Assembly (NCBI RefSeq): GCF_002860205.1
Contig: NZ_PGVB01000025.1
Location: 62,001 to 126,000 of the forward strand
Direction: 5' to 3'
Source: Bacillus sp. T33-2
Lineage (GTDB): Bacteria; Bacillota; Bacilli; Bacillales; Cytobacillaceae
DNA length: 64,000 bases
Both the position numbers and the translations under genes were made by a program. Below are positions 44,913 through 52,769 of the stretch, in pieces (within the stretch, counting starts at the first letter, position 1; the number at the start of each line of letters is the position of its first letter). Below the pieces are notes generated by a model. That model made no database searches. It had not been told where the DNA came from and worked only from the letters and a program-made list of their open reading frames with translations.

Positions 44913-45977
44913 TTACCTTTCTCTTGAGAAAAGCTCGACTATTTCACGAGGTGAGGCTGTACCAGTTTGACCGAGCTTCTTTATTACAACAGCCGAACAA
45001 TACTGGGCAAACTCTGCCGCTATGTTTCCAGGATGACCACTCCCAAGAACTGACACAAAACCTGACAAAAAGCTGTCCCCTGCTCCAACAATGTCTGTTG
45101 GGGGCGTTACATGTAAGGGGGGAATATGGAGATGGCTGTTTTCATTAAACCAGATCGTCCCTCGATCTCCCAATGTCAAGCAGCAAGGTCCCTTAATTTG
45201 TTCGGATAGCTTAAAACCTGCATCAAGATAATCTTCCAGATTGAGCTCATTCGTTTTATCTCTTTCTTCCTGGATTGACCAGTTCATTATTTCGACTTCA
45301 TTTGGTTTTACAATTACGTTTCTAAACGTTGCTATTCTCTCCCTGCTATCAACTACAAAAACCTTTCCCCTATCAGCCCAGTATTCCATTCTGTCTTTTA
45401 TTTCTTGAACAACAATACCGTTTTTTAATTGATCAGATACTGCAACAATATCAACCGCTTGAACGAATAGGTCGAATTTCTCGAGGAGGAATTCCATACA
45501 ATGTGGTGCCATCGTCTCATAATTATAAAAGTCGAGCCTCGGAGCTTCCTGTTGTGATTGTCCATGACCGATTAGTATCGGCTTACAATAAGTTGGTGTA
45601 ATAAAGGATTGATCTAAAACAGTGTAATCCAACCTCACGCCTATATCTTCAAGGTCCTTTTGCAGAAGAGTCCCTCGCCAGTCGTTTCCAAATATTGTAC
45701 ATAAATACACAGTTCCTGCTCCTAAATCAACTAAGTTAGCTGCGACATTCCCTGCTGCGCCTGGTGAGTGAATTTCCCGAACAACCGGAAGCGGATAATG
45801 AGGGGTTTCCCTGGATAATTCACTTAGCCTCATATCCGCATGCCAGTAAATATCCAGACAGGCATCGCCAATGACTCCAATTTTTAATTTCGGAAAGTTC
45901 GCCAGAATTCGTTCAGCATCAGTTTGAGTTAAAGTGCTTTCTTTTGAATTTAGTTTATGTATATCTGCCCTTACCAT
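44913..45977 (-). CDS. PfkB-family carbohydrate kinase, RfaE/HldE-like
   Basis: A 354-residue PfkB kinase. The N-terminal DAERILANFPKLKIGVIGD and PGAAGNVAANLVDLGAGTVY are typical of the RfaE (heptose-7-phosphate kinase) branch, and the ATP/substrate signature PTDIVGAGDSFLSGFVS is complete with its catalytic Asp. The nucleotidyltransferase half of bifunctional HldE is absent. The ATG at 45977 follows AAAGGGGTG. It lies four bases downstream of the duplicated gene, so the two are tightly coupled. With the GmhA-like SIS protein it hints at a heptose-like or other phosphosugar substrate. Confidence 0.85.
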   Translation of the reverse strand: MVRADIHKLNSKESTLTQTDAERILANFPKLKIGVIGDACLDIYWHADMRLSELSRETPHYPLPVVREIHSPGAAGNVAANLVDLGAGTVYLCTIFGNDWRGTLLQKDLEDIGVRLDYTVLDQSFITPTYCKPILIGHGQSQQEAPRLDFYNYETMAPHCMEFLLEKFDLFVQAVDIVAVSDQLKNGIVVQEIKDRMEYWADRGKVFVVDSRERIATFRNVIVKPNEVEIMNWSIQEERDKTNELNLEDYLDAGFKLSEQIKGPCCLTLGDRGTIWFNENSHLHIPPLHVTPPTDIVGAGDSFLSGFVSVLGSGHPGNIAAEFAQYCSAVVIKKLGQTGTASPREIVELFSRER

Positions 45978-45981
45978 TGAT

Positions 45982-47958
45982 TCACCCCTTTCCATGTACC
46001 ATTTTTAACTTGGATAATTCACGCCAGATGGCAGGTATGGTTTCTTGATGTAACCCTTCAAAGTGAAAGCCTATCCCGCCAAGGCTTGTCGGACGGTGAA
46101 TAATATTTTTTCTTGGACGATAATAATAATCCCAATCCTCATATCCAACCTTTTTTTGATAGTTTCCCAGTTTTACAATATCAAAATTCGCAGTTGTGAT
46201 TTTTTGAATAGTGAATCTTAGGTTGCGGCCAATTGAAAGCGCTTTTAAAAAAACTTCTGGTCCGGTAACTGTTGAACCGAAATTGACAAACACTCCACCT
46301 TCTAATTTTGAAACTGTTGTGCAGTACCGTTGGAAATCCCTTCCGCTTGCACCGCCTTGTATGCGAAAGTTTGACTCTGGATGAAGCTGTATATCATCAG
46401 TGCCTAAAGTTATATGACATGTAATTGGGACCTTTAATTTGTTACAGGTAAACAAGATACTATTGTGCCGGAAAGGAAATTGGGTTTCATGGCATTCTAT
46501 ATAATCCATGAGACTCTCACCATATCCTAAACCTTTCTTATATCCTTCTCTTAAAGCCTTGTGGAATAAAGATCCAGGTTCCGCCCACATTCCTAACGTG
46601 CCTTTTTGAAAAGAATCATCTACATTTTCTGCCGTTTCCCCAAACGCTGCCAGTTCAAAGTCCTGATAAGCTGTTGAACCGGTTGTGGCAATATGTGTAA
46701 TCAGCCCTTGTTCTAACAGTTGAATAATATGATTACTTACCCCTGAGTCAATAATATTTCCACCAAGAGAAACCAATGCTTCTTTATTAGATTTTCTTGC
46801 TGATACCAGATGATTGATAAAATCCCTGAATTGCTCCGATTCCTCTCCCCAGCTGGTACGATAATCAATGGGTAGTATATTTGCGATTCGAAAGTCACTT
46901 CTTCTTTGGTTAATAGAATATAGGGTTGGATCTTTCTTTATGTTCTTGGGCTTTCCCGGGTTATGAAAGGTTAATCCTAATTCTTTTTTTCGTTTTAAAA
47001 GTGCATGAAATAAGTGCGGGATGGTAATTTGATGAAGTCCTTGGAATAAGTATCCTGTTCCTTCTGTTTTTTGAAGCAGATCTATGAAGTTTCTTCGAGG
47101 TCTATAATGATAATATGGATGATGTCGCTTATATTCGTAAGATGCTTGAACAGGAATAATATCATAATTTGCGGCTGTAATATTTTTCATTTGTAATCCT
47201 TTATTTTTCGCCTGGCTAACCGCCTTTAAAAATAGTTCCGGTCCTGAAATAGCTGAACCAAAATTCAGAAAGACACCACCCTCACTTAAGTTTAAAAATG
47301 AATTACATAAAATATCAAAATCTTTTCCGCTTGTTTGCCCTAATCGTTCAAAATCAACAATCGGGTGTTGATGGATGATATCTGTGCCTATTGAGATATG
47401 GCACGTATAGGGCACACCATGAATTTGGCATTGTACAAATACACAATCATCATAATGAGGAAACCGGCTTGGATTATCGGATAAATACTTGTATAAGCTT
47501 TCACCGTAGCCTAGTCCTTTTTCTGCGCCAAGCTGGATCGCTTCATTCATATATCTGCCTGTTTCTTCCCACATTCCGAATGATCCATCCTCAATAGCTG
47601 TCGCTACGTCCTCGGATGTTTCACCTAAAAATGCAAGCTCAAAATCATGGATGCTTGTTGCACCATTACCCGATACGTGAGTCAGGAATCCTTCCCTAAC
47701 CATTTCGATAATGTACCTTGATAAACCATTTTTAATAACATGGGCACCCATAGACCAGATGACTGGTTTCCCTTCGGTTCGGAATTGCAGGATTTTATCA
47801 ACAAGTTCATCAAACTCTTTCGGCTTATCCCATTGTTTTAATTCATCTTCATAGGGGCGTGCCATGTTAAGAATGGTCACCAGATTCTTCCGCTCAAAAA
47901 CAGAATTTGTCTTAATATTTTGGAAGGAAAGTCGGTTTTTTCGGTCTATATTTTTCAT
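45982..47958 (-). CDS. Internally duplicated protein of uncertain family (possibly deoxyhypusine synthase-like)
   Basis: A 658-residue soluble protein made of two similar halves (about 60-350 and 375-655). Aligned pairs: VIWSMGAHVIKNGLSRYII and LVSLGGNIIDSGVSNHII; HVSGNGATSIHDFELAFLGE and HIATTGSTAYQDFELAAFGE; GLGYGESL in both; CHISIGTDIIHQHP and CHITLGTDDIQLHP; GGVFLNFGSAISGPELFLKA and GGVFVNFGSTVTGPEVFLKA; YYHYRPRRNFI and YYYRPRKNII; FQGLHQITIP and FEGLHQETIP. The glycine-rich, NAD-fold-like pattern reminds me of deoxyhypusine/homospermidine synthases, which I have seen annotated beside heptose kinases, but I am not certain. The ATG at 47958 follows AAGGAGGG. It sits between a HAD phosphatase and a PfkB kinase. 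Enzymatic role unknown. Confidence 0.7.
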   Translation of the reverse strand: MKNIDRKNRLSFQNIKTNSVFERKNLVTILNMARPYEDELKQWDKPKEFDELVDKILQFRTEGKPVIWSMGAHVIKNGLSRYIIEMVREGFLTHVSGNGATSIHDFELAFLGETSEDVATAIEDGSFGMWEETGRYMNEAIQLGAEKGLGYGESLYKYLSDNPSRFPHYDDCVFVQCQIHGVPYTCHISIGTDIIHQHPIVDFERLGQTSGKDFDILCNSFLNLSEGGVFLNFGSAISGPELFLKAVSQAKNKGLQMKNITAANYDIIPVQASYEYKRHHPYYHYRPRRNFIDLLQKTEGTGYLFQGLHQITIPHLFHALLKRKKELGLTFHNPGKPKNIKKDPTLYSINQRRSDFRIANILPIDYRTSWGEESEQFRDFINHLVSARKSNKEALVSLGGNIIDSGVSNHIIQLLEQGLITHIATTGSTAYQDFELAAFGETAENVDDSFQKGTLGMWAEPGSLFHKALREGYKKGLGYGESLMDYIECHETQFPFRHNSILFTCNKLKVPITCHITLGTDDIQLHPESNFRIQGGASGRDFQRYCTTVSKLEGGVFVNFGSTVTGPEVFLKALSIGRNLRFTIQKITTANFDIVKLGNYQKKVGYEDWDYYYRPRKNIIHRPTSLGGIGFHFEGLHQETIPAIWRELSKLKMVHGKG

Positions 47959-47975
47959 GGAGACCCTCCTTAAAT

Positions 47976-48764
47976 TTAAACAATTTTTAAAGCCTTTTTC
48001 CATTCGTCGATGTTTTTATAGTCACCAAACACGTAATCTGCCCCGGCTAATTTTAATCGTTCTTCCTTTGTTGGATTTAAACCCTCTCTGGCATCCTCAT
48101 CGCTAGCCAACCCAATCGCTAGAGCCCCATACTCTTTTCCTAAGCCAATTTCAACTTTACCATCTCCTATCACTGAAAATTGGTTTGGAGAAAGACCCTT
48201 ATCCTTAATTAAGTCCTCTATCACCTTTCGTTTAGAGCAGCCAGACCCTTTCACCTCTGCGCCGGCAATATCTTTAAAAAATTCATCAACTTCCAATAAT
48301 TTTGCTTCTCTTACAACATCCGGGTGATCCGTACCACTTGCAAGATACAAATCTATTTTCTGCTCTCGCAGTGTTTCAAGAAATTCTCTGGCACCCTTCA
48401 TAATATATTGTTCTATTTTTCTGGTTTGCCGTACTCTCTTTTTCCTCTCATCAACAGTAAGCATCAGTTTTTCATTGTATTCATTCTTATAATCCCACTT
48501 ATCAAGAACCTGTTTATTCAGGCCTTTACGTTTCACTTGCTCAGCTAGCCATTCCATTTGTTGTATGGTTTGGATCCCCGTTGAGTGCTGGATATAATCC
48601 TTTACTTCTTGTTCTATCCGGCTCATTTCCTCGTCTGAAATATGCGCGTCACCAACAATTTTCTCTATCATTAATGGGACCATTACTTCTTCCCATCCAT
48701 TTCTTAAAGTTGAGATCGTGCCGTCAAAATCAAAGATGACAGCCCGCATTTGAATTATTGTCAT
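47976..48764 (-). CDS. HAD-superfamily phosphatase
   Basis: A 262-residue HAD hydrolase of the phosphoglycolate phosphatase type. Motif I is VIFDFDGTIS (nucleophile and acid Asp), motif II lies in LYLASGTDHP, the motif III lysine is near GSGCSKRKVIEDLI, and motif IV is in FSVIGDGKVEIGLGKE. A helical cap of about 130 residues separates motifs I and II. Its likely job is to remove phosphate from a sugar phosphate made by neighbouring kinases, or to control its level. The ATG follows GGGGTGA, and 17 bases separate it from the duplicated gene. Confidence 0.85.
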   Translation of the reverse strand: MTIIQMRAVIFDFDGTISTLRNGWEEVMVPLMIEKIVGDAHISDEEMSRIEQEVKDYIQHSTGIQTIQQMEWLAEQVKRKGLNKQVLDKWDYKNEYNEKLMLTVDERKKRVRQTRKIEQYIMKGAREFLETLREQKIDLYLASGTDHPDVVREAKLLEVDEFFKDIAGAEVKGSGCSKRKVIEDLIKDKGLSPNQFSVIGDGKVEIGLGKEYGALAIGLASDEDAREGLNPTKEERLKLAGADYVFGDYKNIDEWKKALKIV

Positions 48765-48816
48765 TACTTCACCCCAGCTTTTATTTGCCCCATTTGTTTT
48801 CAGTGATCGAGGATAA

Positions 48817-50004
48817 CTATTCAGGTCTTGTTAACAGACTGATTGGATGGTTAAGCAGTTCATCAAATATGATGGCCACTGCACCGATGGCACTTTGAGA
48901 GGCTCCGAATGTTGAAGGTAAAATTTTTATTATATTTTTATCAAAATGAAATACTCGCTCTTTCACATTTTTCTCAATCCTGTGTAAATAAGTGGAGAGA
49001 TAAGGAAATAGTCGCCCTCCTATAACAATTTGATCGATGTCATACATATTAAAAATATTAACCATTGCCTGTTCATTGTAAAAGAGCATTTCTTCAATAC
49101 ATTTTTGTGCCTGTTTGTCGCCATTCATAATTCCTTTAAAAAGGTCATCAATACTCCCATTTTTATTCCAGCTTCTTAATAATGGAGGTATTGAACAAAT
49201 TGTCTCCCAACAGCCAAAATTTCCGCATTCACATTGTTCTCCGTTTGACAAAACCGTCATATGTCCCACTTGGCCATACAACCCATTACTTCCTCTAATT
49301 AGTTTTCCATTTGAAATGACCCCGGAGCCGATTCCCATTCCAATCGTAATAAAAATGAAATCGTTTCCATATTTTCCTATTCCAAACCATCGTTCAGCAA
49401 GTGCGGCTGCCCTTGCGTCATCCTCAATCATTGTTAAAACACCAAATTTCTCCTCGAGCATTTTTTTTACAGGGTAATTTTCCCACCCAGGAAAGTTAGG
49501 TGCTTTCTTTAAAACCCCTTCTTCCTTATCCATTGGTCCAGGGATAGAGACACCCATTCCGAGTAATTGATAACCGCCATTTCTTATTTGGTTAATAAAA
49601 TTCTGTATATAGGGTGTAATTAATTCTAAAATGTCCTCAGGACCATTAAAACCTCTATAATCAACCTCTATTGATTTTATTTGTTCTCCAATTAAATTTG
49701 AAATGACAATTTCAAACGATGTACGGCCTATATCAATGCCAATAATTCTAAATTGCTTTGAATTAAATCCAAGCATGATTCTCTTTCTGCCCACTGTATT
49801 AGAAATAGGTTCAAACTCCTGAATAATATTCTTTTTGAGCAATTGTTGAGTTAAGTTAGTTATGGTTCCAGAAGTTAACCCTGTTAAATCTGATAATTCA
49901 ACCCTGGAAATTGGGTGCCTTGACCAAATCTTATTGAGGATTGCAGACATATTCTGTTCTTTAACAAGTGTTAGATAGTTTTTTTCGGAGTTTATGTTAG
50001 ACAT
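48817..50004 (-). CDS. ROK-family transcriptional repressor (NagC/XylR type)
   Basis: A 395-residue ROK protein with an N-terminal winged helix (NKIWSRHPISRVELSDLTGL followed by TSGTITNLTQQLL) joined to a kinase-like sugar-sensing domain (IIGIDIGRTSFEIVI, IGMGIGSGVISNG). The zinc motif CECGNFGCWE is intact. These proteins release DNA when a sugar binds. A 16-bp palindrome lies 19 bases upstream, and a related element overlaps the start of the whole cluster. It is therefore the probable local repressor. Confidence 0.9.
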   Translation of the reverse strand: MSNINSEKNYLTLVKEQNMSAILNKIWSRHPISRVELSDLTGLTSGTITNLTQQLLKKNIIQEFEPISNTVGRKRIMLGFNSKQFRIIGIDIGRTSFEIVISNLIGEQIKSIEVDYRGFNGPEDILELITPYIQNFINQIRNGGYQLLGMGVSIPGPMDKEEGVLKKAPNFPGWENYPVKKMLEEKFGVLTMIEDDARAAALAERWFGIGKYGNDFIFITIGMGIGSGVISNGKLIRGSNGLYGQVGHMTVLSNGEQCECGNFGCWETICSIPPLLRSWNKNGSIDDLFKGIMNGDKQAQKCIEEMLFYNEQAMVNIFNMYDIDQIVIGGRLFPYLSTYLHRIEKNVKERVFHFDKNIIKILPSTFGASQSAIGAVAIIFDELLNHPISLLTRPE

Positions 50005-50022
50005 CTCCTTGAATTACCTTAT

Positions 50023-50038
50023 TGATTAAATTTAATCA
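50023..50038. promoter_or_regulatory. Candidate ROK repressor operator
   Basis: TGATTAAATTTAATCA is a perfect 16-bp palindrome between the metallohydrolase and the ROK repressor genes. It shares TGATTAA with the element downstream of the cluster promoter at 52594-52604. Confidence 0.6.
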
Positions 50039-50108
50039 TTAAATTAATTAGATTATAAAAAATTAGCATTGCTGTGTCAAATGAATCTTTTGGATTTTTC
50101 AGACATCA

Positions 50109-50957
50109 CTAACGCACATAATAATATTTTTCCCCGGGTACCATCATTTTAAATTTCTGTGTTCTGTCCTTTTGATATAAGTAATCAACTAAATAGGACG
50201 GGTTTTCGTAGTTATGCTCAAATAAATCGTAATGACATGGTATAAAGACATTTACATGAATCGATTGAATAAAATGAACGGCTTCCCGATAATTCATATT
50301 TCCTAAAAGGTCGATTTCATTTCTAAAATAATCTCTTCCATTGATGGGAATGTAAGCTGCATCAATTTGATGGGATTTCACTTCGTTTATCAGCTCAGAA
50401 TATACCAATGTGTCACCGGCATGATAAAAACAAATACCATCAAGATATACGATATATCCAACGTAAAAATGGTTTCCATCAGAATCTGTTTCAAACTCCT
50501 CATGTTTACAGGCCAACACGTGGAATTTAATCCCATCAATAATATAGACTTTACCTGCATTAACAGGGAAAATACGAGAGTCATTAATCCCCAGATTCTT
50601 TAGAATTGAAACATGTGCTTTAGGAATGACAAATATGCACTTTGGAGATGCTTTCGAGACTTCTTTCACCGTTACAGGATCAAGATGGTCAAGATGGTGA
50701 TGTGTAATAAAGTAGTAGTTAGCATTGGATATTTCAGCTGGCAAAACTGGCGGCGGAAAATTCCTAGGACAACTTTCTGGATCTACTTCTTTCACATAAT
50801 CACTTAAATACAAGTCAAAATACAGCACGCGTCCACTTTCTCCCTTAATCGCAACTCCTTCCTGACCCATATGAGTAATTAATAATGAATTCTTTTGAAC
50901 ATTGCAGCCGTCTATTTGTTGAACAAGATTCGTCCTAGTTTTATTTTGCATATCCAT
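50109..50957 (-). CDS. MBL-fold metallohydrolase, UlaG-like
   Basis: A 282-residue metallo-beta-lactamase-fold protein. Metal ligands are in THHHLDHLDP, CKHEEF, FYHAGDT and the late PCHYDLFEHN. The C-terminal part from IDAAYIPINGRD onward follows UlaG, the L-ascorbate-6-phosphate lactonase. A lactonase acting on a sugar-acid (phosphate) lactone made by a cluster dehydrogenase is a reasonable inference. The start overlaps the end of the ROK kinase gene by 17 bases, with GGAAAGGGAT upstream. Confidence 0.8.
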   Translation of the reverse strand: MDMQNKTRTNLVQQIDGCNVQKNSLLITHMGQEGVAIKGESGRVLYFDLYLSDYVKEVDPESCPRNFPPPVLPAEISNANYYFITHHHLDHLDPVTVKEVSKASPKCIFVIPKAHVSILKNLGINDSRIFPVNAGKVYIIDGIKFHVLACKHEEFETDSDGNHFYVGYIVYLDGICFYHAGDTLVYSELINEVKSHQIDAAYIPINGRDYFRNEIDLLGNMNYREAVHFIQSIHVNVFIPCHYDLFEHNYENPSYLVDYLYQKDRTQKFKMMVPGEKYYYVR

Positions 50958-51930
50958 GATCCCTTTCCAATAGATTTAATGCGACTGAAAGACTGGCATA
51001 ATCCCCAATCCGCTCTCCTAATCCGGCCGGCTCAATTTTGCAGGAAGAAGCAGAGAGCTCTAGTGCTTCCTTAGAAACTACTTTCCTCATAGACGGTTCT
51101 AATAACTCGCTTTGCCGAAGGTATATACTGCCCAAAATAATCTTGTCTGGATTTAACATATCAATAATTATAGAAAGGCCTAAACCGAGGTATTCACCAA
51201 CTTTATGGAAAATGTTTATTGCTTCATGATCTCCCTGTTTTGCAAAGGTACCTACTCTTTCTGCAGTAATTAACCCAACATCTTCAAATGTTTGGCAGTA
51301 TTTTGCTGGGTTCCCGTCCGATATTAATTTTTCAGCATGAGCCTTTGCCAGCTGTGCTATCCCTCCGCCGCTGCAGAACCCTTCAAAGGATCCCATCTTG
51401 CCAAAACCAATTGGCCCTTCATTAGCAAGCCGAATATGACCGACCTCTCCAGCCATATCATTCTTACCCTCATAAAGATTTCCGTTTAAGATCAATCCAG
51501 CCCCCATGCCTGTGCCAAATGTTAGAAATACCAGGTTCTGGCACCCTCGTCCATTTCCCCACTTCCATTCTGCTAATGCGCATGCATTTGCATCATTTTG
51601 CAGCCCAACTGGAACAGTGTATTTCCGCTTAAATATTTGAACTATTTTTACACGATTCCAGTTCTTTAAATTGGGTGGAGAAAGAATTACCCCTTCTTTG
51701 CTATTTAGTGGTCCGCCACATGATATCCCAATTGCTGCAACGTTGTTTACTAAATCATGTTTAACTAATAATTTATCCAGTGTATCCATCATTAATTGAA
51801 TGGTCTCACTCGGTTGTTCGGGAGTCGGAAATTTTTCCTTGCACTTTATATTAATCGTATTTTCGCTGGGAACTCCGATCGACACTGCACATTTTGTGCC
51901 GCCTATATCCAAACCAACTAATACCTTCAT
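50941..51930 (-). CDS. ROK-family sugar kinase without the usual zinc motif
   Basis: A 329-residue ROK kinase: LVGLDIGGTKCAVSIG (ATP), NDANACALAEWKWG (catalytic Asp), FGTGMGAGLILNG and DMAGEVGHIRL. The usual CxCGxxGCxE zinc site that follows is replaced by FGKMGSFEGFCSGGG with one cysteine, so sugar recognition may differ from glucokinases. No DNA-binding domain is present. It overlaps the SIS gene by four bases, so it is translated with it. It probably phosphorylates the imported sugar. Confidence 0.87.
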   Translation of the reverse strand: MKVLVGLDIGGTKCAVSIGVPSENTINIKCKEKFPTPEQPSETIQLMMDTLDKLLVKHDLVNNVAAIGISCGGPLNSKEGVILSPPNLKNWNRVKIVQIFKRKYTVPVGLQNDANACALAEWKWGNGRGCQNLVFLTFGTGMGAGLILNGNLYEGKNDMAGEVGHIRLANEGPIGFGKMGSFEGFCSGGGIAQLAKAHAEKLISDGNPAKYCQTFEDVGLITAERVGTFAKQGDHEAINIFHKVGEYLGLGLSIIIDMLNPDKIILGSIYLRQSELLEPSMRKVVSKEALELSASSCKIEPAGLGERIGDYASLSVALNLLERDHGYAK

Positions 51931-52562
51931 ACTGAGAAAATCTCCTTTTCAAGCATGATACATAATGCATGGTATATAGGCAGATGTCTTTCTTGAATTC
52001 TTGGTGTATCTTCGTACGGGACACAAATTGTGGTATCACAATAAGCTTTCATTTGCCCCCCGTCTTTCCCGGTTAAGCCAATTGTATGAATCCCCAGTTC
52101 TTTTGCAACCATTATTGCATTAATGATATTCTCGGAATTCCCTGATGTACTAATTCCAATAAGGACATCGCGTGCATTCCCATAACCGAATACTTGTTGG
52201 GCAAAGACCATATCGGCACCTACATCATTTGCAAAGGCTGTAATAAGTGCATGCTGGCTTACCAAAGAGATTGCCGGAATGGCACCCTGTAAATGGTCAG
52301 CTATGTAATTTCCACGTTTGCCAAACCTTTTAAAGAACCTCTGGTGTAATGCAGGCTCAATGGGTCTCTTTAACTTAAAACCTTTCATTAATTCACCCAC
52401 AATGTGCTCACTGTCCGCAGCACTGCCGCCATTACCGCAAATCAAATATTTGCCACCTGTTCTATAGCTTTCTAGTAACAAAGTAAATGCCTTATCAATC
52501 TCCCCCACGCACCCTTTTAAGTCAGGATAACTGTCTAAAAGTGATTGTAATTCATTATTCAA
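51927..52562 (-). CDS. SIS-domain phosphosugar isomerase, GmhA-like
   Basis: A 211-residue SIS protein. CGNGGSAADSEHIVGELMKG is the GmhA (sedoheptulose-7-phosphate isomerase) signature, and VLIGISTSGNSENIINAIMV is the second phosphate-binding loop. The TTG at 52562 lies eight bases after GGAGGG. The long frame to 52637 runs through the promoter and is rejected. First gene of the cluster. GmhA-like enzymes isomerise ketose and aldose phosphates. Together with the RfaE-like kinase it suggests heptose-like chemistry, but no heptose nucleotidyltransferase is present. Confidence 0.85.
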   Translation of the reverse strand: MNNELQSLLDSYPDLKGCVGEIDKAFTLLLESYRTGGKYLICGNGGSAADSEHIVGELMKGFKLKRPIEPALHQRFFKRFGKRGNYIADHLQGAIPAISLVSQHALITAFANDVGADMVFAQQVFGYGNARDVLIGISTSGNSENIINAIMVAKELGIHTIGLTGKDGGQMKAYCDTTICVPYEDTPRIQERHLPIYHALCIMLEKEIFSV

Positions 52563-52593
52563 AAAATGTTCCCTCCTCTTTTTTATTATTTTT

Positions 52594-52637
52594 TTAATGA
52601 TTAAGATAATTATAATAGCGCGTGCCCCTACTTTCAA
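52594..52637 (-). promoter_or_regulatory. Sigma-A promoter of the sugar cluster with overlapping operator-like repeat
   Basis: On the minus strand TTGAAA (52632-52637) and TATAAT (52609-52614) are separated by 17 bases. TTAATGATTAA (52594-52604), an 11-base symmetric element with the TGATTAA half-site of the 50023 palindrome, falls at the expected transcription start. The SIS start is about 40 bases downstream. Confidence 0.75.
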
Positions 52638-52686
52638 TAATCAGAAACATTATATTGAACTTTTATAGCAAACCATATTCTGAAAA

Positions 52687-52769
52687 ACCCCCGATGCTTT
52701 AATGCATTACCACTCTGGGGGTCTGACCCCCGTTGCTTTAACGCGTTACCGCTCTGGGGGTCAGGCACC
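52687..52769. repeat. Two tandem REP-like palindromes
   Basis: Unit A (52687-52723) runs from ACCCCCGATGCTTTAATGC to CTGGGGGTC. Unit B (52724-52769) runs from TGACCCCCGTTGCTTTAACGC to GGGGGTCAGGCACC. Each can fold into a hairpin. Unit B shares its ends and interior with 29304-29351. The right edge touches the stop codon of the ABC permease, so it may serve as that gene's terminator. Confidence 0.75.

Noticed and set aside
45982-47958. LarA-type nickel-dependent racemase
   Set aside because: The duplicated protein lacks the LarA layout and its sequence motifs. I saw no LarA-family protein in the window.
52562-52637. N-terminal Ile/Lys-rich extension of the SIS protein
   Set aside because: It covers the -10 and -35 boxes and the ribosome binding site. 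The TTG at 52562 fits the GmhA family start.
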